This document shows, in pieces, positions 45,278 to 55,161 of a DNA stretch of 64,000 nt. Below the pieces are notes generated by a model, which was given only the letters and a program-made list of their open reading frames with translations, did not search any database and was not told where the DNA came from. A program made the position numbers and the translations under genes. Location: assembly GCA_023395555.1 (NCBI GenBank), contig JAEWYQ010000004.1:124001-188000 (forward strand). The letters are read 5' to 3'. The DNA comes from Bacillota bacterium. Its GTDB lineage: Bacteria > Bacillota > Clostridia > Lachnospirales > Lachnospiraceae. Position 1 is the stretch's first letter; every line of letters starts with the position of its first letter.

Positions 45278-46831
45278 TTATAAATTAGTTATATTGTAAA
45301 AAAATTCGCTAAAATCGGCCGCACCCCCAATTTGCTTCGTAGAATACATGAATAATCCGGCACGGCATCCAACGAAGTGATCCAGACGGAAGTATAATTT
45401 ATGTGTGATTCCAAGCTTAATCCATTGATCATCAGCCATGTAAAAGAATTCAGCTTCATCCGTATCATCTGTAAAATTCACCCGCATCTTTAAGGTCACA
45501 ACAGAACTGCTCATTGCAGCACGTCCCCATTCTTTACCCGGCTTTCTGTCACCTTCCTTTGGTCCCCAGATATTTTCCTCCGGATTAAGCTCCCTTGCTG
45601 CCATGCTAAGATAGAAATTCCCCTCTTCCAGGGTTAAGGCAATCAAGCCATAGCACCCCTGTAATGCACAGATTCCTGCATAATCCCCGTCCTTTAAATG
45701 ACTGCCGTCCACCGTAACAATTGTTTCACTGACAGGGCCGGTAAGACGCTGCGTCAGAGTGTTCGCTGCCTGTACCACATTAGGGCTTAGCTTTCCGGAG
45801 CGGATTCTCAAGGTTCCGGGCTTCTCCGTTACGGACCATAGCCGGTTGTCCGGTGTATGATTCCATTGCCATACCTTCTTTAAATGAACCGTTCCATTGT
45901 CATCCGGAAGGTAGTTAAAATTATCATGATCCACCAGCGGCTCATATACATAATCCGGACGGGTACTCCTTACCTCAACAAAATCCGGCACCTTGCCGTC
46001 GATACCGAATACCGGAAAATCCTTCTCCCAACGGACCGGAACAAGAACCGGGATACGTCCGACAGCCCCATGATCCTGAAACAGCATAGCATACCACTCA
46101 TCCCAGGGTGTATTCACAATCCCCCCCTGGGCAACGCCTGCATTATGATATCCCATATCATCATCCAGGACATCCCTGCCGGTAAAGGTTCCTTCCAACG
46201 ATTCTGCCGTATAGCAGGCTTGTGTCCTGCGGCGGGTTCCCTTTGCGGGCCAATGGATAAAGAACACATAATACCTTCCGTTGATTTTATATAAATGGGC
46301 GCCTTCATAGCCAAGGCCCACATTCCCCGTATCCTTCACGATCATCCGATGCAAGCCGCCGGGTTTGGGACCGGTTAAATCTGTTCTTAGTTCCGTCAGC
46401 CAGATTTCTTTATTCCCATATACGATATATACTCTGTCATCCTCATCAAAGAGCAGGGAGCAGTCATGATAAAAGCCCTCCACATATTGCTTTCTCCATA
46501 CTCCGGTAATATGTTCGGACTGATAAAGATACGTCTTACCGGTATCATTAGCCACAAAGCATACATAAAACACCCCCTTATGATAGCGAAGGAATGCCGC
46601 CCACATCCCTTTTCCGTAGATGCTAAGACCGCCCTCCATCCTTTGCCCCGGAGTATGATCCAGGGTATCATAAACATAGGCGGCAATTTCCCAATGCACT
46701 AAATCATAGGATCTCAGAATGACTCCTCCCGGCATAAAATGCATGGTTGTACTTATCATATAATAGGTGTCATCCACCCGGATCACATCAGGATCCGGGT
46801 AATCGGACCATATAATTGGGTTGTTGGACAT
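45278..46831 (-). CDS. Glycoside hydrolase family 43 enzyme with GH43_C2 domain
   Basis: A 517-residue intracellular GH43 enzyme, probably beta-xylosidase or alpha-L-arabinofuranosidase. The five-bladed propeller starts IIWSDYPDPDVIRVDDTYYM (base Asp), continues with HDCSLLFDEDDRVYIVYG, and carries the acid Glu in GYEGAHLYK. A concanavalin-like C-terminal domain (about residues 320-515, with FRLDHFVGCRAGLFMYS) shapes the active site. GGGAGATAAGAT precedes the ATG, a leader very like that of the GH8 gene. Confidence 0.9.
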   Translation of the reverse strand: MSNNPIIWSDYPDPDVIRVDDTYYMISTTMHFMPGGVILRSYDLVHWEIAAYVYDTLDHTPGQRMEGGLSIYGKGMWAAFLRYHKGVFYVCFVANDTGKTYLYQSEHITGVWRKQYVEGFYHDCSLLFDEDDRVYIVYGNKEIWLTELRTDLTGPKPGGLHRMIVKDTGNVGLGYEGAHLYKINGRYYVFFIHWPAKGTRRRTQACYTAESLEGTFTGRDVLDDDMGYHNAGVAQGGIVNTPWDEWYAMLFQDHGAVGRIPVLVPVRWEKDFPVFGIDGKVPDFVEVRSTRPDYVYEPLVDHDNFNYLPDDNGTVHLKKVWQWNHTPDNRLWSVTEKPGTLRIRSGKLSPNVVQAANTLTQRLTGPVSETIVTVDGSHLKDGDYAGICALQGCYGLIALTLEEGNFYLSMAARELNPEENIWGPKEGDRKPGKEWGRAAMSSSVVTLKMRVNFTDDTDEAEFFYMADDQWIKLGITHKLYFRLDHFVGCRAGLFMYSTKQIGGAADFSEFFYNITNL

Positions 46832-46919
46832 ATCTTATCTCCCTGTTTTCATTATATTATTTTTTTGAACAAGCCTCTTTATGACCGTTGAATGATAAGC
46901 ATCCGCAGTTAACTGCCAC

Positions 46920-48596
46920 TTACTTAAAATACCAATAATCCAACTCATACCCTTCGCCATAAAAAACAAATACCAAATCATGAACTCCGGTGATTTTTGT
47001 AAGTAATTCCGCAGTCACTTCCTGATTGTCCGCATCTGTGCCCGGCTCTACTTTCAAGTAACCTGCGACAGTGCCGGTGGGTTTATCCAGACGGATTTGA
47101 ATTGCTCCGAATTGATCACGGGGTGCTCTGATCGAAGCTGTGAAGTGATCTGCTCCCGAATCGCCAAAATCAACCCCGTAAACGGCAATCCAATCGCCGG
47201 TATGGATATCGGTTACGGCCATGTTGCCGGTGCCACTTAATTTGTTCGTCACATCTGCAAGCTTGGTTGTAATTCCTCCCATTGTGCCTATGGTCTCTGC
47301 TTCTACTCTTTCGTACGGATTCAGTGCCTGCACCTGTTTTACGCCAAACTCCGTTGCTTTTATCGATTGGATTACCCCATCCTCGCTTACTGTCACGGGG
47401 TCGATATGGGTGCACCGATACCCTCCTGTGATATCCAGTCTGTTTTCGAGTATCTGTGTATGATAAGCCATGTACATCTGATCTTTAAACAGGAACATGC
47501 AGTGATGGTTATTGCCGTAGCATCCGAAGAAGGTCCCCGGATTCTTCAGAATTGACCCTTGTAATGTGAAAGGTCCCAGAGGATTTTTACCGGTCATATA
47601 AACAATCTCCGCACTTTGGAAGCCAAGCTTAATGGCATCCTGGGGATCTACATTCCAATTGGAGCAATAGGAGTAGTAATAAGTATCTCTTATTTTATTG
47701 ATCCCGGAATCTTCAAACAAATACGGAATATCCAAGCTTACAGGGTCGCCTGCGAGGCTTATCATATCCTCTCCTAATTGGACTGCACGCCCGGTTCCCG
47801 GATTCGCATACCTTTCGTCCGGTATTCCTCCTCCAAAATAGAGATAAGCTTTGCCGTCATCATCTACCAGTACTGCCGGATCAAAAAGCCAGGCGACATT
47901 ACCGCAATTCGGTGTGGATCTGGAGATCAATGCATGCCCCAAGGGATCGGTAAAAGGCCCCGTCGGGCTATCCGATGTTAAAACACCAATCCCGTTTCCT
48001 CCATTGGCAAAATAGATAAAAAATTTGTCCTTTCCGTCGATGACCTTGTGCGCTGCCGCCGGCGCCCAGGAATTATTCCCCCACTTCGCCGCTCCGTTTG
48101 GTCCCGCCGCCTTGATTGCTCCATGATCCGTCCAATTCACCAGATCGGGGGAGGATATTACATTCAAGGTATTAATCCTGGAATAGCTATTGGGCTTTAC
48201 TTTGCCGTCACCGTCATATTCCACGGTATCTCCGGTCATATAAAGATACACCCTCTCATTATAAACCATCGCATAGGGATCCGCCCCCAGCCTCTGGGTC
48301 ATCAAAGGATTTTTAAATCCGTAATTCTTAAGGGTCGGTGTCAAGGTCAGGTTGTCAAAGCATATCATCAATTCGTCCTCCAATTCTTTGCTTGATTGCT
48401 GTTTCTGTAACGGTTCCCCCGGGTCATTCTCTCCCGCCTCGATAACAGGTGTTATCAAATTACTATCCGCAGCATTGCCGTCCGCATCCGCAATCATCTG
48501 TTGCTTATGATCCGTATCCGCATCCTGGCAGGCAGTCAGCATAAGTGAAAATAAAGAGAATAATATAGCCCCCGTCACTGCATGTTTCCTCATCAT
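46920..48596 (-). CDS. Surface lipoprotein GH43 with CBM6-like domain (arabinoxylan arabinofuranohydrolase-like)
   Basis: A 558-residue lipoprotein; the lipobox is LMLTAC-Q, followed by a linker. The GH43 propeller begins NPLMTQRLGADPYAMVYNERVYLY, and FEDSGINKIRDTYYYSYCSNW holds the acid region. The C-terminal ~120 residues (YERVEAETIGTMGGITTK...) form a CBM6-like xylan-binding module. The ATG at 48596 is chosen from several Met codons because GAGGGGG lies 6 bases upstream. It is the only clearly surface-anchored hydrolase of the cluster, probably removing arabinose from polymeric xylan. Confidence 0.9.
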   Translation of the reverse strand: MMRKHAVTGAILFSLFSLMLTACQDADTDHKQQMIADADGNAADSNLITPVIEAGENDPGEPLQKQQSSKELEDELMICFDNLTLTPTLKNYGFKNPLMTQRLGADPYAMVYNERVYLYMTGDTVEYDGDGKVKPNSYSRINTLNVISSPDLVNWTDHGAIKAAGPNGAAKWGNNSWAPAAAHKVIDGKDKFFIYFANGGNGIGVLTSDSPTGPFTDPLGHALISRSTPNCGNVAWLFDPAVLVDDDGKAYLYFGGGIPDERYANPGTGRAVQLGEDMISLAGDPVSLDIPYLFEDSGINKIRDTYYYSYCSNWNVDPQDAIKLGFQSAEIVYMTGKNPLGPFTLQGSILKNPGTFFGCYGNNHHCMFLFKDQMYMAYHTQILENRLDITGGYRCTHIDPVTVSEDGVIQSIKATEFGVKQVQALNPYERVEAETIGTMGGITTKLADVTNKLSGTGNMAVTDIHTGDWIAVYGVDFGDSGADHFTASIRAPRDQFGAIQIRLDKPTGTVAGYLKVEPGTDADNQEVTAELLTKITGVHDLVFVFYGEGYELDYWYFK

Positions 48597-48651
48597 ATCC
48601 ATCCCCCTCGTCAGCACGGCATTCCGGTGCATAATGCCGTACGGTATTTGC

Positions 48652-50877
48652 TTAATCCGTCATTCCTATGTCGATGACAGCCTCCTCGCCGGCTTGTAAA
48701 GAGATCCTCCGCTTTTCCCCTTGATATAACAGGTCCGCTTTATATTCGTGTTTCGCCTTTATGATACATCTCTTTAATTGTCCCCGGGTCCACTCAAGAT
48801 GGATATTCGCTCCGCCGCGGACGCACAGCCCGTCTGCCTCGCCGTCCGGCCATGCTTTTGGCAGCGCCGGCAGTAAGATCAGCCTTTCCGATGTGCTTTG
48901 TACCAGCATCTCGGCGATTGCAGCCGTAGCACCGAAATTACCGTCGATCTGAAACGGCGGATGATTATCAAAGAAGTTGGGAAGCGTGGATTGAGCATAC
49001 AACTGTTCCAAATTCCAATACGCCTTCTCCCCATCCCCAAGTCTTGCATAGAGATTAATAATCCATGCACGGCTCCAGCCGGTATGTCCGCCGCCGTGCA
49101 TTAATCTCCGTTCCAGGGTAAGCTTCGCCGCTTCTGCCAGCTCCGGCGTGCCGTCCACCGTGATCTGATTTGACGGATGCAGCGCATACAGATGGCTGAT
49201 GTGCCTATGTCCGGGGTCCTGCTCCTCATACTCCTTTGCCCACTCCATAATCTGGCCGTGCTTTCCTATCTGGGTGGGAACAAGCCTTCCCAGGCACTCT
49301 TTTATCTGCAACACTGTTCCGTCATTAATTTCCAATCGCTCCATGGCTTTCAGACATTGTTCAAATAAATCCCTGAGAATTTGATTATCCATGGTAACTC
49401 CTGCCGAAACCGCTCCGGCTTCTCCGCCGGGAAGAAGATAGAGATTCTCCGGTGATACGGAAGGGCAGGTCTTTAAGTATCCTTCATCCTCAATGAGAAA
49501 ATCCAGGAAAAATACTGCTGCTTCCTTCATGATGGGGAATGCCTCTTTTAAAAACTCCAGATCCATTGTATATTCATAATGCATCCATAAATGAGTGCAG
49601 AGCCACGCTGCTCCCATGACCCAGTAGGATCCCGGAATCCAGTGATCCTGAACTGCAGTGTCCCCCCATAGATCCGTATTATGATGAGCTACAAAGCCCC
49701 TGCAGCCATACATTTTCCTGGCTGTCTCCTGCCCGTTGGGAAGCATCCTTTTTATAAGGTCAAACAAGGGTTTGTGACATTCGGAAAGATTACACACCTC
49801 TGCCGGCCAGTAATTCATCTCTGTGTTAATGTTAATGGTATATTTGGAGTCCCAGGCCGGGCGCATATCCTTATTCCAGATACCTTGCAGATTGGCAGGC
49901 AGGGTTCCCTCCCGGCTGCAGGAGATCAGAAGATAGCGTCCAAAATCAAAGTAAAGCTTGGAAAGACCATAATCAGCCTCTCCCTTTTTTACCCGTTCCA
50001 GGCGCTCATCCGTTGGTATCTCATCATATATGGGCGTACCTGTCAATTGAAAAGTAACTCTGTCATACAGCTTTCTATAATCCTCCAGATGCCGTCTCTT
50101 CAATTCGTCATAGGTGAACTCGGAGGTCCTAGATAACACCTGCTCCAACTGTGTCTGCAATTCCTTGTATCGGAAGGTCGTACCAGCGGTATATAACAGG
50201 GTTACCTCATCTGCATCACTGACAATCAGATGTTCTCCGATTACCTCACAGGTTCCGCCCTCGGCAACCGCCTTCAGAAGCATTCCAAAACATAATCCCC
50301 CCTGCCCCAGATTGCCGTCCATCATAATCATATCGTTTGATATACCCAGGGACCTGTCATAAAAGCGTTCACGCATAAGCAGGGCCGTAAAGGATATCCT
50401 TCCCTTTCCCTTCGCCTTCAAATGCATCACCATCACATCATCTGCTGCAGACAGGAAGCTCTCTCTTTCATAGACTTCCTTTCCCGCAGTAAACCGAATG
50501 CGGTGAATTGCATCCTGCAGGGAAAGACTTCTCTCGTAATCTTTCACCTCGCCAGGAATACCTTTAAACCGGAGAAAGAGATCACCAAGGGACTGATAGG
50601 GTCTCTGGCTCTGGGGGGTACCCGATAGCGCATATATCATCAGTTCTTCTGCTTCTCTGATCCGGTCCTGCTTAATAAGCTCTCTTATCTTTGGTAAATT
50701 CCTCAAGGCGTCCGGATTATTCCGGTCCATGGGACCCCCGTACCAGACACTGTCTTCGTTTAGTTGAATGTGCTCTTCATCCGTCTTCCCAAACACCATA
50801 GCTCCCATGCGCCCGTTTCCCAGAGGCAGAGCCTCCTCCCATATGGCCGCCGGTTTCCTATACCACAATCTGCTCAT
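48652..50877 (-). CDS. Glycoside hydrolase family 95 (alpha-L-fucosidase / alpha-L-galactosidase)
   Basis: A 741-residue GH95 enzyme. The N-terminal beta domain begins LWYRKPAAIWEEALPLGNGRMGAMVFG and LNEDSVWYGGP. The alpha/alpha barrel has LPANLQGIWNKDMRPAWDSKYTININTEMNYWPAE and GGHTGWSRAW, the catalytic core of the family. ATG 50877 is chosen for AAGGAGCGG upstream. No signal peptide. GH95 enzymes act on alpha-1,2-L-fucose or on L-galactose; in a xylan cluster, L-galactose on complex arabinoxylan or fucose on xyloglucan are candidates (inference). Confidence 0.9.
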   Translation of the reverse strand: MSRLWYRKPAAIWEEALPLGNGRMGAMVFGKTDEEHIQLNEDSVWYGGPMDRNNPDALRNLPKIRELIKQDRIREAEELMIYALSGTPQSQRPYQSLGDLFLRFKGIPGEVKDYERSLSLQDAIHRIRFTAGKEVYERESFLSAADDVMVMHLKAKGKGRISFTALLMRERFYDRSLGISNDMIMMDGNLGQGGLCFGMLLKAVAEGGTCEVIGEHLIVSDADEVTLLYTAGTTFRYKELQTQLEQVLSRTSEFTYDELKRRHLEDYRKLYDRVTFQLTGTPIYDEIPTDERLERVKKGEADYGLSKLYFDFGRYLLISCSREGTLPANLQGIWNKDMRPAWDSKYTININTEMNYWPAEVCNLSECHKPLFDLIKRMLPNGQETARKMYGCRGFVAHHNTDLWGDTAVQDHWIPGSYWVMGAAWLCTHLWMHYEYTMDLEFLKEAFPIMKEAAVFFLDFLIEDEGYLKTCPSVSPENLYLLPGGEAGAVSAGVTMDNQILRDLFEQCLKAMERLEINDGTVLQIKECLGRLVPTQIGKHGQIMEWAKEYEEQDPGHRHISHLYALHPSNQITVDGTPELAEAAKLTLERRLMHGGGHTGWSRAWIINLYARLGDGEKAYWNLEQLYAQSTLPNFFDNHPPFQIDGNFGATAAIAEMLVQSTSERLILLPALPKAWPDGEADGLCVRGGANIHLEWTRGQLKRCIIKAKHEYKADLLYQGEKRRISLQAGEEAVIDIGMTD

Positions 50878-50952
50878 ACACCGCTCCTTGTCCAAACTTA
50901 AAATCACCGGTCAACTTTCCCTGTTCTTTTTGCCCAACAATCCCTTCTATGG

Positions 50953-51918
50953 CTAGAACTCCATAATTCTATAGAACGCTTCCTTCGGATTATGTTCTTC
51001 ATCAAACAGCAGCGGCCAGTTCTTACGGTTACGGGCCGGAAAATGATCCAGCCAGGTTGCGTCATCCGCTACCCCCCATATCGTAACACAATCAATATGC
51101 TCCTTATACTCGCGGAAGATCTTGAAGGACTTCTCATAGACGCTTGCCTGCTTCTCAATTAATTCTGCCGTTGGCCCGGCGATGCTGCCATGATCATTGA
51201 ATTCAAATAATGACACATCCATCTCGGTAATATGTAATTTTACACCCAGTTCTGCGTATAATTCAATGGCTCGTTTCAATTCATCGGCAGACGGTTCATA
51301 TATATTATGATGGCATTGCATTCCTATTCCATCCACCGGAATTCCCCGCTCCCGCATATTTTTAATGGTATTGTATATTTTCTGCCTCTTTATGGGATTG
51401 GTTTCATTGTAATCATTATAATAAAGCTCCTTATCCGGTAATATCTCCTTTGCCATCAGAAAAATATCATCCATAAAGCTTTCTCCCAGTATCTCAAACC
51501 ACTTTGACCGGCGTAATACCTCATCTGCCTTGTCCTCGATTGCCTCATTCACCACGTCCCAGGCAAATACTTCCTTGTTATATCGCCCTCCCAAGGCTAT
51601 CATATGATTTCTGATCCGCTGTAATAATTGATTCCTGTCAGCATCTCTAAACACCCATTCGGGAGTCTGGTTATGCCATACGAAGGTATGTCCCCGCACT
51701 GCCATCTGATTATCCCTGGCAAACTCCATAATATCATCGGCAATGCCAAAATTAAACCGCTCTTCTTCCGGTGCAATACTGGAATATTTCATTTCATTCT
51801 CACAGGTAATTGAGTTAAACTGCTCCGCAATCACCTGAGCATGGCTTTTTACCGTCCTTTTGCTTACTGCGGCACCAACCTTAAAATAATCTTTGTATTT
51901 CTCTTTTAAACTCGTCAT
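50953..51918 (-). CDS. Endo-1,4-beta-xylanase, glycoside hydrolase family 10
   Basis: A 321-residue GH10 catalytic domain alone. The acid/base glutamate is in FAWDVVNEAIED and the nucleophile in KLHITEMDVSLFE; VRGHTFVWHNQTPEW is also conserved. There is no signal peptide, so it is an intracellular xylanase cutting imported xylo-oligosaccharides. ATG 51918 has GGAG 6 bases upstream; ATG 51930 is too close to its purine stretch. Confidence 0.93.
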   Translation of the reverse strand: MTSLKEKYKDYFKVGAAVSKRTVKSHAQVIAEQFNSITCENEMKYSSIAPEEERFNFGIADDIMEFARDNQMAVRGHTFVWHNQTPEWVFRDADRNQLLQRIRNHMIALGGRYNKEVFAWDVVNEAIEDKADEVLRRSKWFEILGESFMDDIFLMAKEILPDKELYYNDYNETNPIKRQKIYNTIKNMRERGIPVDGIGMQCHHNIYEPSADELKRAIELYAELGVKLHITEMDVSLFEFNDHGSIAGPTAELIEKQASVYEKSFKIFREYKEHIDCVTIWGVADDATWLDHFPARNRKNWPLLFDEEHNPKEAFYRIMEF

Positions 51919-52055
51919 AATAGTCTCCATTCTCCTGTCTTTACATGCTGTTATTCTAAGTATTCTATTCAGGTATTATTTTATGAACTAAATACATGTC
52001 ATGATCCTGCTGCTCTCATGGGATTTTCCTGCTTCGCATTCCTGGCCCGGCAAAA

Positions 52056-53576
52056 TTAATATTTCCTCTTGATGTAAAAATTGATTTTACGGTAATTTCC
52101 CGCCTTATCCCATAATTCTACGGTATATTCTCCGTCTATATAGCAGTAATAGGTATTGCCGGAAGCGGTTATCTCCTCGTTGTCAACCATTATTTTGCTT
52201 ATGCCTGATAGATTATCCTTAAACTTCAAGATAACGGATTCCTTATATGTTTTCCCGTCTTCCACTCCGGCGGTAGGGGCAGTGCGGTCAATCGTGAACG
52301 CAACGGAGGTATGGTTGCCTATTTTATCGTATACCTTCAGGGTATACTTCCCTTCCTCTGTTATCTTAACGCCGCTGGTTACTTTTTTACCATTAAGAGT
52401 GGTTTTGTTATTGTTAATACCGCTGTGTTTATCCGTCCAGGTTACAGTTACTGCTTTCTTATAATTTTTTTTGTCAGTTACCCCTTTGATAACCGGTTTT
52501 GTGACATCAACATTGGATATTTCTATTTTCTTCATGGAATGGTTTCCAAACTTATCCGTAATTCTTACGGAATAGATACCGCTGTCCCTGGCCTCGAAGG
52601 TCTCGCCATCCAGCCTTACATAAGCAGGATTGCTCTCGGTCCAAACAGAAGCTTTGTCAATTAATGTATCCTTTACATCCTTAAACAGAACCATAATTTC
52701 CTTATAGTCAATGCTGGTATCAATATTGACTTCAACCGGTTCCGTAGTCCAGATGCCGTCGGTGTCAGCCGTGAGAGTAATATCATAATACATCGGGACA
52801 ATCTGCAATGTTGTATTGCCGTATAACCCATGAAGCTTAACATAATAGAGTCCCGGCTCCAGTAAATAATTAAACTCCTTTACTCCTTGGTCTGTTTTGG
52901 TATAGCTTCCCTCACCCAGGAAAAACTCATCCTCATCATATAGGGTGCAGTAGCCGGTTTCCTGATTGGTTTTTGCAGAAGAATCAAAGGTATACCGGAT
53001 AGCTACATTGGCTTTTTCTTTTACTTCAAAGGAATAATAAGCATTTGCGTTTATATTGGACAAGAACCCCTTTTTTATTTCCTTAAAACCAAGCCGGTTA
53101 CTGTCCTGAAAGCTTGTCGCTCTCTTTCCTTCGATTACCTTTGACCTTTCAAACAGCAAGGCCACATTTGCTTCGTAAGACTGATAGGTTGCAACGGCAA
53201 ACAAGTAATAGGTACCGCTCTCCAGAAACCACGATATCTCCGTCCCGCTGCCTGAGAATTTTGAAATCGTACCAATGATGTCCTTCCCTGCCGGATCCGT
53301 ACTGATCCATATGTTTCCGCTTGCTCTGGAATTCATATCAAGCCGGAAATATGCTCTCACCTCTCCGGGAGTATCTATGTTGAATTTCACATAGCTATTC
53401 CGCTCATATTCATAATAAACAACGGTCGTATCAGGATAAGGCATGTTATCCAGGTCGTCCGCTTCTTGCAGCGTTACATCACTTAAAGCGGAAGCCTCCG
53501 CTCTTTTTTCGGCTGCTATATGAAAGCAACATATCATCAGGAACAATAATATAATGGTTTTGATCACTTTTTTCAT
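52056..53576 (-). CDS. Secreted multi-domain protein with Ig-like repeats
   Basis: A 506-residue exported protein. The signal peptide is KTIILLFLMICCFHIAAEKRAEA. Two PPC-like beta domains follow (YVKFNIDTPGEVRAYF... about 55-150; YSFEVKEKANVAIRYTF... about 175-270). Then come bacterial Ig-like repeats (VTKPVIKGVTDKKNYKKAVTVTW, RTAPTAGVEDGKTYKESV, about 355-506). No cell-wall anchor or enzyme motif is seen. Its ATG overlaps the stop of the AbrB-tailed ATPase gene by 4 bases, so it is translationally coupled to the ABC cassette. Possible external partner or cargo of that system. Confidence 0.75.
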   Translation of the reverse strand: MKKVIKTIILLFLMICCFHIAAEKRAEASALSDVTLQEADDLDNMPYPDTTVVYYEYERNSYVKFNIDTPGEVRAYFRLDMNSRASGNIWISTDPAGKDIIGTISKFSGSGTEISWFLESGTYYLFAVATYQSYEANVALLFERSKVIEGKRATSFQDSNRLGFKEIKKGFLSNINANAYYSFEVKEKANVAIRYTFDSSAKTNQETGYCTLYDEDEFFLGEGSYTKTDQGVKEFNYLLEPGLYYVKLHGLYGNTTLQIVPMYYDITLTADTDGIWTTEPVEVNIDTSIDYKEIMVLFKDVKDTLIDKASVWTESNPAYVRLDGETFEARDSGIYSVRITDKFGNHSMKKIEISNVDVTKPVIKGVTDKKNYKKAVTVTWTDKHSGINNNKTTLNGKKVTSGVKITEEGKYTLKVYDKIGNHTSVAFTIDRTAPTAGVEDGKTYKESVILKFKDNLSGISKIMVDNEEITASGNTYYCYIDGEYTVELWDKAGNYRKINFYIKRKY

Positions 53577-54466
53577 GATAAATCCTCCTCTTCCCTCTCA
53601 GGCTCTTTTGACGGTTTTATTACGATTGATCCATTTAAATATTCCAGCCTTACCTTATTATCATAGACCCCCATCTTTTCTAGCATTTCTTTTGGTAGCT
53701 GTAAACGGCCTGCCCGGTCAAGAATGGCATATTCATCGTGCTCCTCCTGAAAGGACGCAATCTGGCTCAATTTTGTCTGATAATCCTGCTTTGCATGCAT
53801 CTCACTGTTTATTTTTCCATCCTGTATTGACACCACCCTATGCACCCTCTTCGCGAGATTGATATCATGGGTGACAATGATAATGGTAGTCTTCAGGGTT
53901 TGATTTAATTCACGGAAAACCTCCAGTATATAATCCGCCGTATGCTTATCCACAGAACCGGTGGGTTCATCGGCCAGCAATATCTTAGGATTATTGGCAA
54001 GGGCAATGGCAATGGCGATTCGCTGCTGTTCCCCTCCTGATAACTCCCCAAGGCGATTATATTTTTTATGTGACATTCCAACCAGCTCCAACAGCCTTAT
54101 TGCATTCTCCCTCTTCTGCCTCTCCCTGGTGAAGATCATAGGTACCTGTATGTTCTGGATCGCGTTCAAATATGGGAAAAGGTTCCTGGCATTATTCTGC
54201 CATACGAAGCCGACGGTTCGTTTTTTATATTCAATAAGACTTTGTCTGTTCATTTTGAACAAGTCTTTTCCGTCAACAAAAAGCTTTCCCGCAGAAGGCT
54301 TATCCAATCCGCCTATCATATTTAAGAAGGTGGATTTACCGCTGCCGCTTTTACCCACAATTGCCATCAGCTCACCGGAGGCCACATTCATGTCAAGACC
54401 CTGCAGGGCGAGAACCTCACTATCCCTTGTTTTATAGATTTTAACCAGATTGTCGCATTGTATCAT
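53573..54466 (-). CDS. LolD/MacB-type ABC ATPase with C-terminal AbrB/SpoVT-like domain
   Basis: A 297-residue protein. The ATPase part (1-225) has VGKSGSGKST (Walker A), LGELSGGEQQRIAIA (signature), ILLADEPTGSVD (Walker B) and VTHDINLAKRVH. Residues about 246-285 (ILDRAGRLQLPKEMLEKMG...LNGSIVIKP) closely follow the swapped-hairpin AbrB/SpoVT pattern, normally a DNA-binding or dimerising fold. The start at 54466 gives the standard MIQCDNLVKIY beginning; its ribosome site is weak. It is the second ATPase next to one permease. The domain could dimerise the ATPase or signal to DNA. Confidence 0.88.
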   Translation of the reverse strand: MIQCDNLVKIYKTRDSEVLALQGLDMNVASGELMAIVGKSGSGKSTFLNMIGGLDKPSAGKLFVDGKDLFKMNRQSLIEYKKRTVGFVWQNNARNLFPYLNAIQNIQVPMIFTRERQKRENAIRLLELVGMSHKKYNRLGELSGGEQQRIAIAIALANNPKILLADEPTGSVDKHTADYILEVFRELNQTLKTTIIIVTHDINLAKRVHRVVSIQDGKINSEMHAKQDYQTKLSQIASFQEEHDEYAILDRAGRLQLPKEMLEKMGVYDNKVRLEYLNGSIVIKPSKEPEREEEDLS

Positions 54467-54482
54467 CAAAGATTCTTTGCCG

Positions 54483-55157
54483 TCATTCAACAAAACCACC
54501 GTCCTCCAGCTCATAAACCCTGTCACCGATTTCCATAAGTCCGGTATCATGGGTTGTCATGACGACTGTGATACCCTCTTTCTCAGTGAGGCTTTTAAAT
54601 ATTTTCATAATTTGAAGCGCCGTATTCGTATCTAGTTCCGCCGTTGGTTCATCGGCATAGATAATGAGAGGTTTATGGGCGATCGCTCTGGCAATGGCGG
54701 TTCTTTGCTGCTCTCCGCCGGAGAGCTCCTGCGGCATATGATACATCCGCTGCCCCAATCCCACCATCTTCAGGCATTCAATCACCCGTTCCTTCCTGTT
54801 CGTCTTAACCCCGGCAAGCCGCAGCATGTATTCCACATTTTCGAAAGCGGTCATGGTGGGGATCAGCGCCACGGACTGAAAGATAAAACCTATTTTTTTT
54901 CTTCTCAGCTTACAGCGCTTTCTTTCCCCCAGCTCAGATAAATTAAGATCCTCCAGCCACACAGCTCCGGAAGAGGCGCTGTCCAATGCCCCTAAGATAT
55001 TCAATAAGGTGGTTTTCCCGGAACCGGAGCGTCCTTTTAAAATTGTCAGCTTGCCTTTTGGTATCTCCATATTAATATCCTTAAGAACATGTAAGTTTTC
55101 GTTATTAGGAATCCGGAAGTATCGGTTTACTCCTGCTGTCTTTATCATGTATTCCAT
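54483..55157 (-). CDS. LolD/MacB-type ABC ATPase
   Basis: A 224-residue ATPase of the FtsE/LolD/MacB group. Walker A is LKGRSGSGKTT, the signature is LSGGEQQRTAIARA, and Walker B is LIIYADEPTAELD. GGGGAGG precedes the ATG, 4 bases after the permease stop. With the second ATPase downstream it may form a heterodimer under the double-FtsX permease. Confidence 0.9.
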   Translation of the reverse strand: MEYMIKTAGVNRYFRIPNNENLHVLKDINMEIPKGKLTILKGRSGSGKTTLLNILGALDSASSGAVWLEDLNLSELGERKRCKLRRKKIGFIFQSVALIPTMTAFENVEYMLRLAGVKTNRKERVIECLKMVGLGQRMYHMPQELSGGEQQRTAIARAIAHKPLIIYADEPTAELDTNTALQIMKIFKSLTEKEGITVVMTTHDTGLMEIGDRVYELEDGGFVE

Positions 55158-55161
55158 ACTG

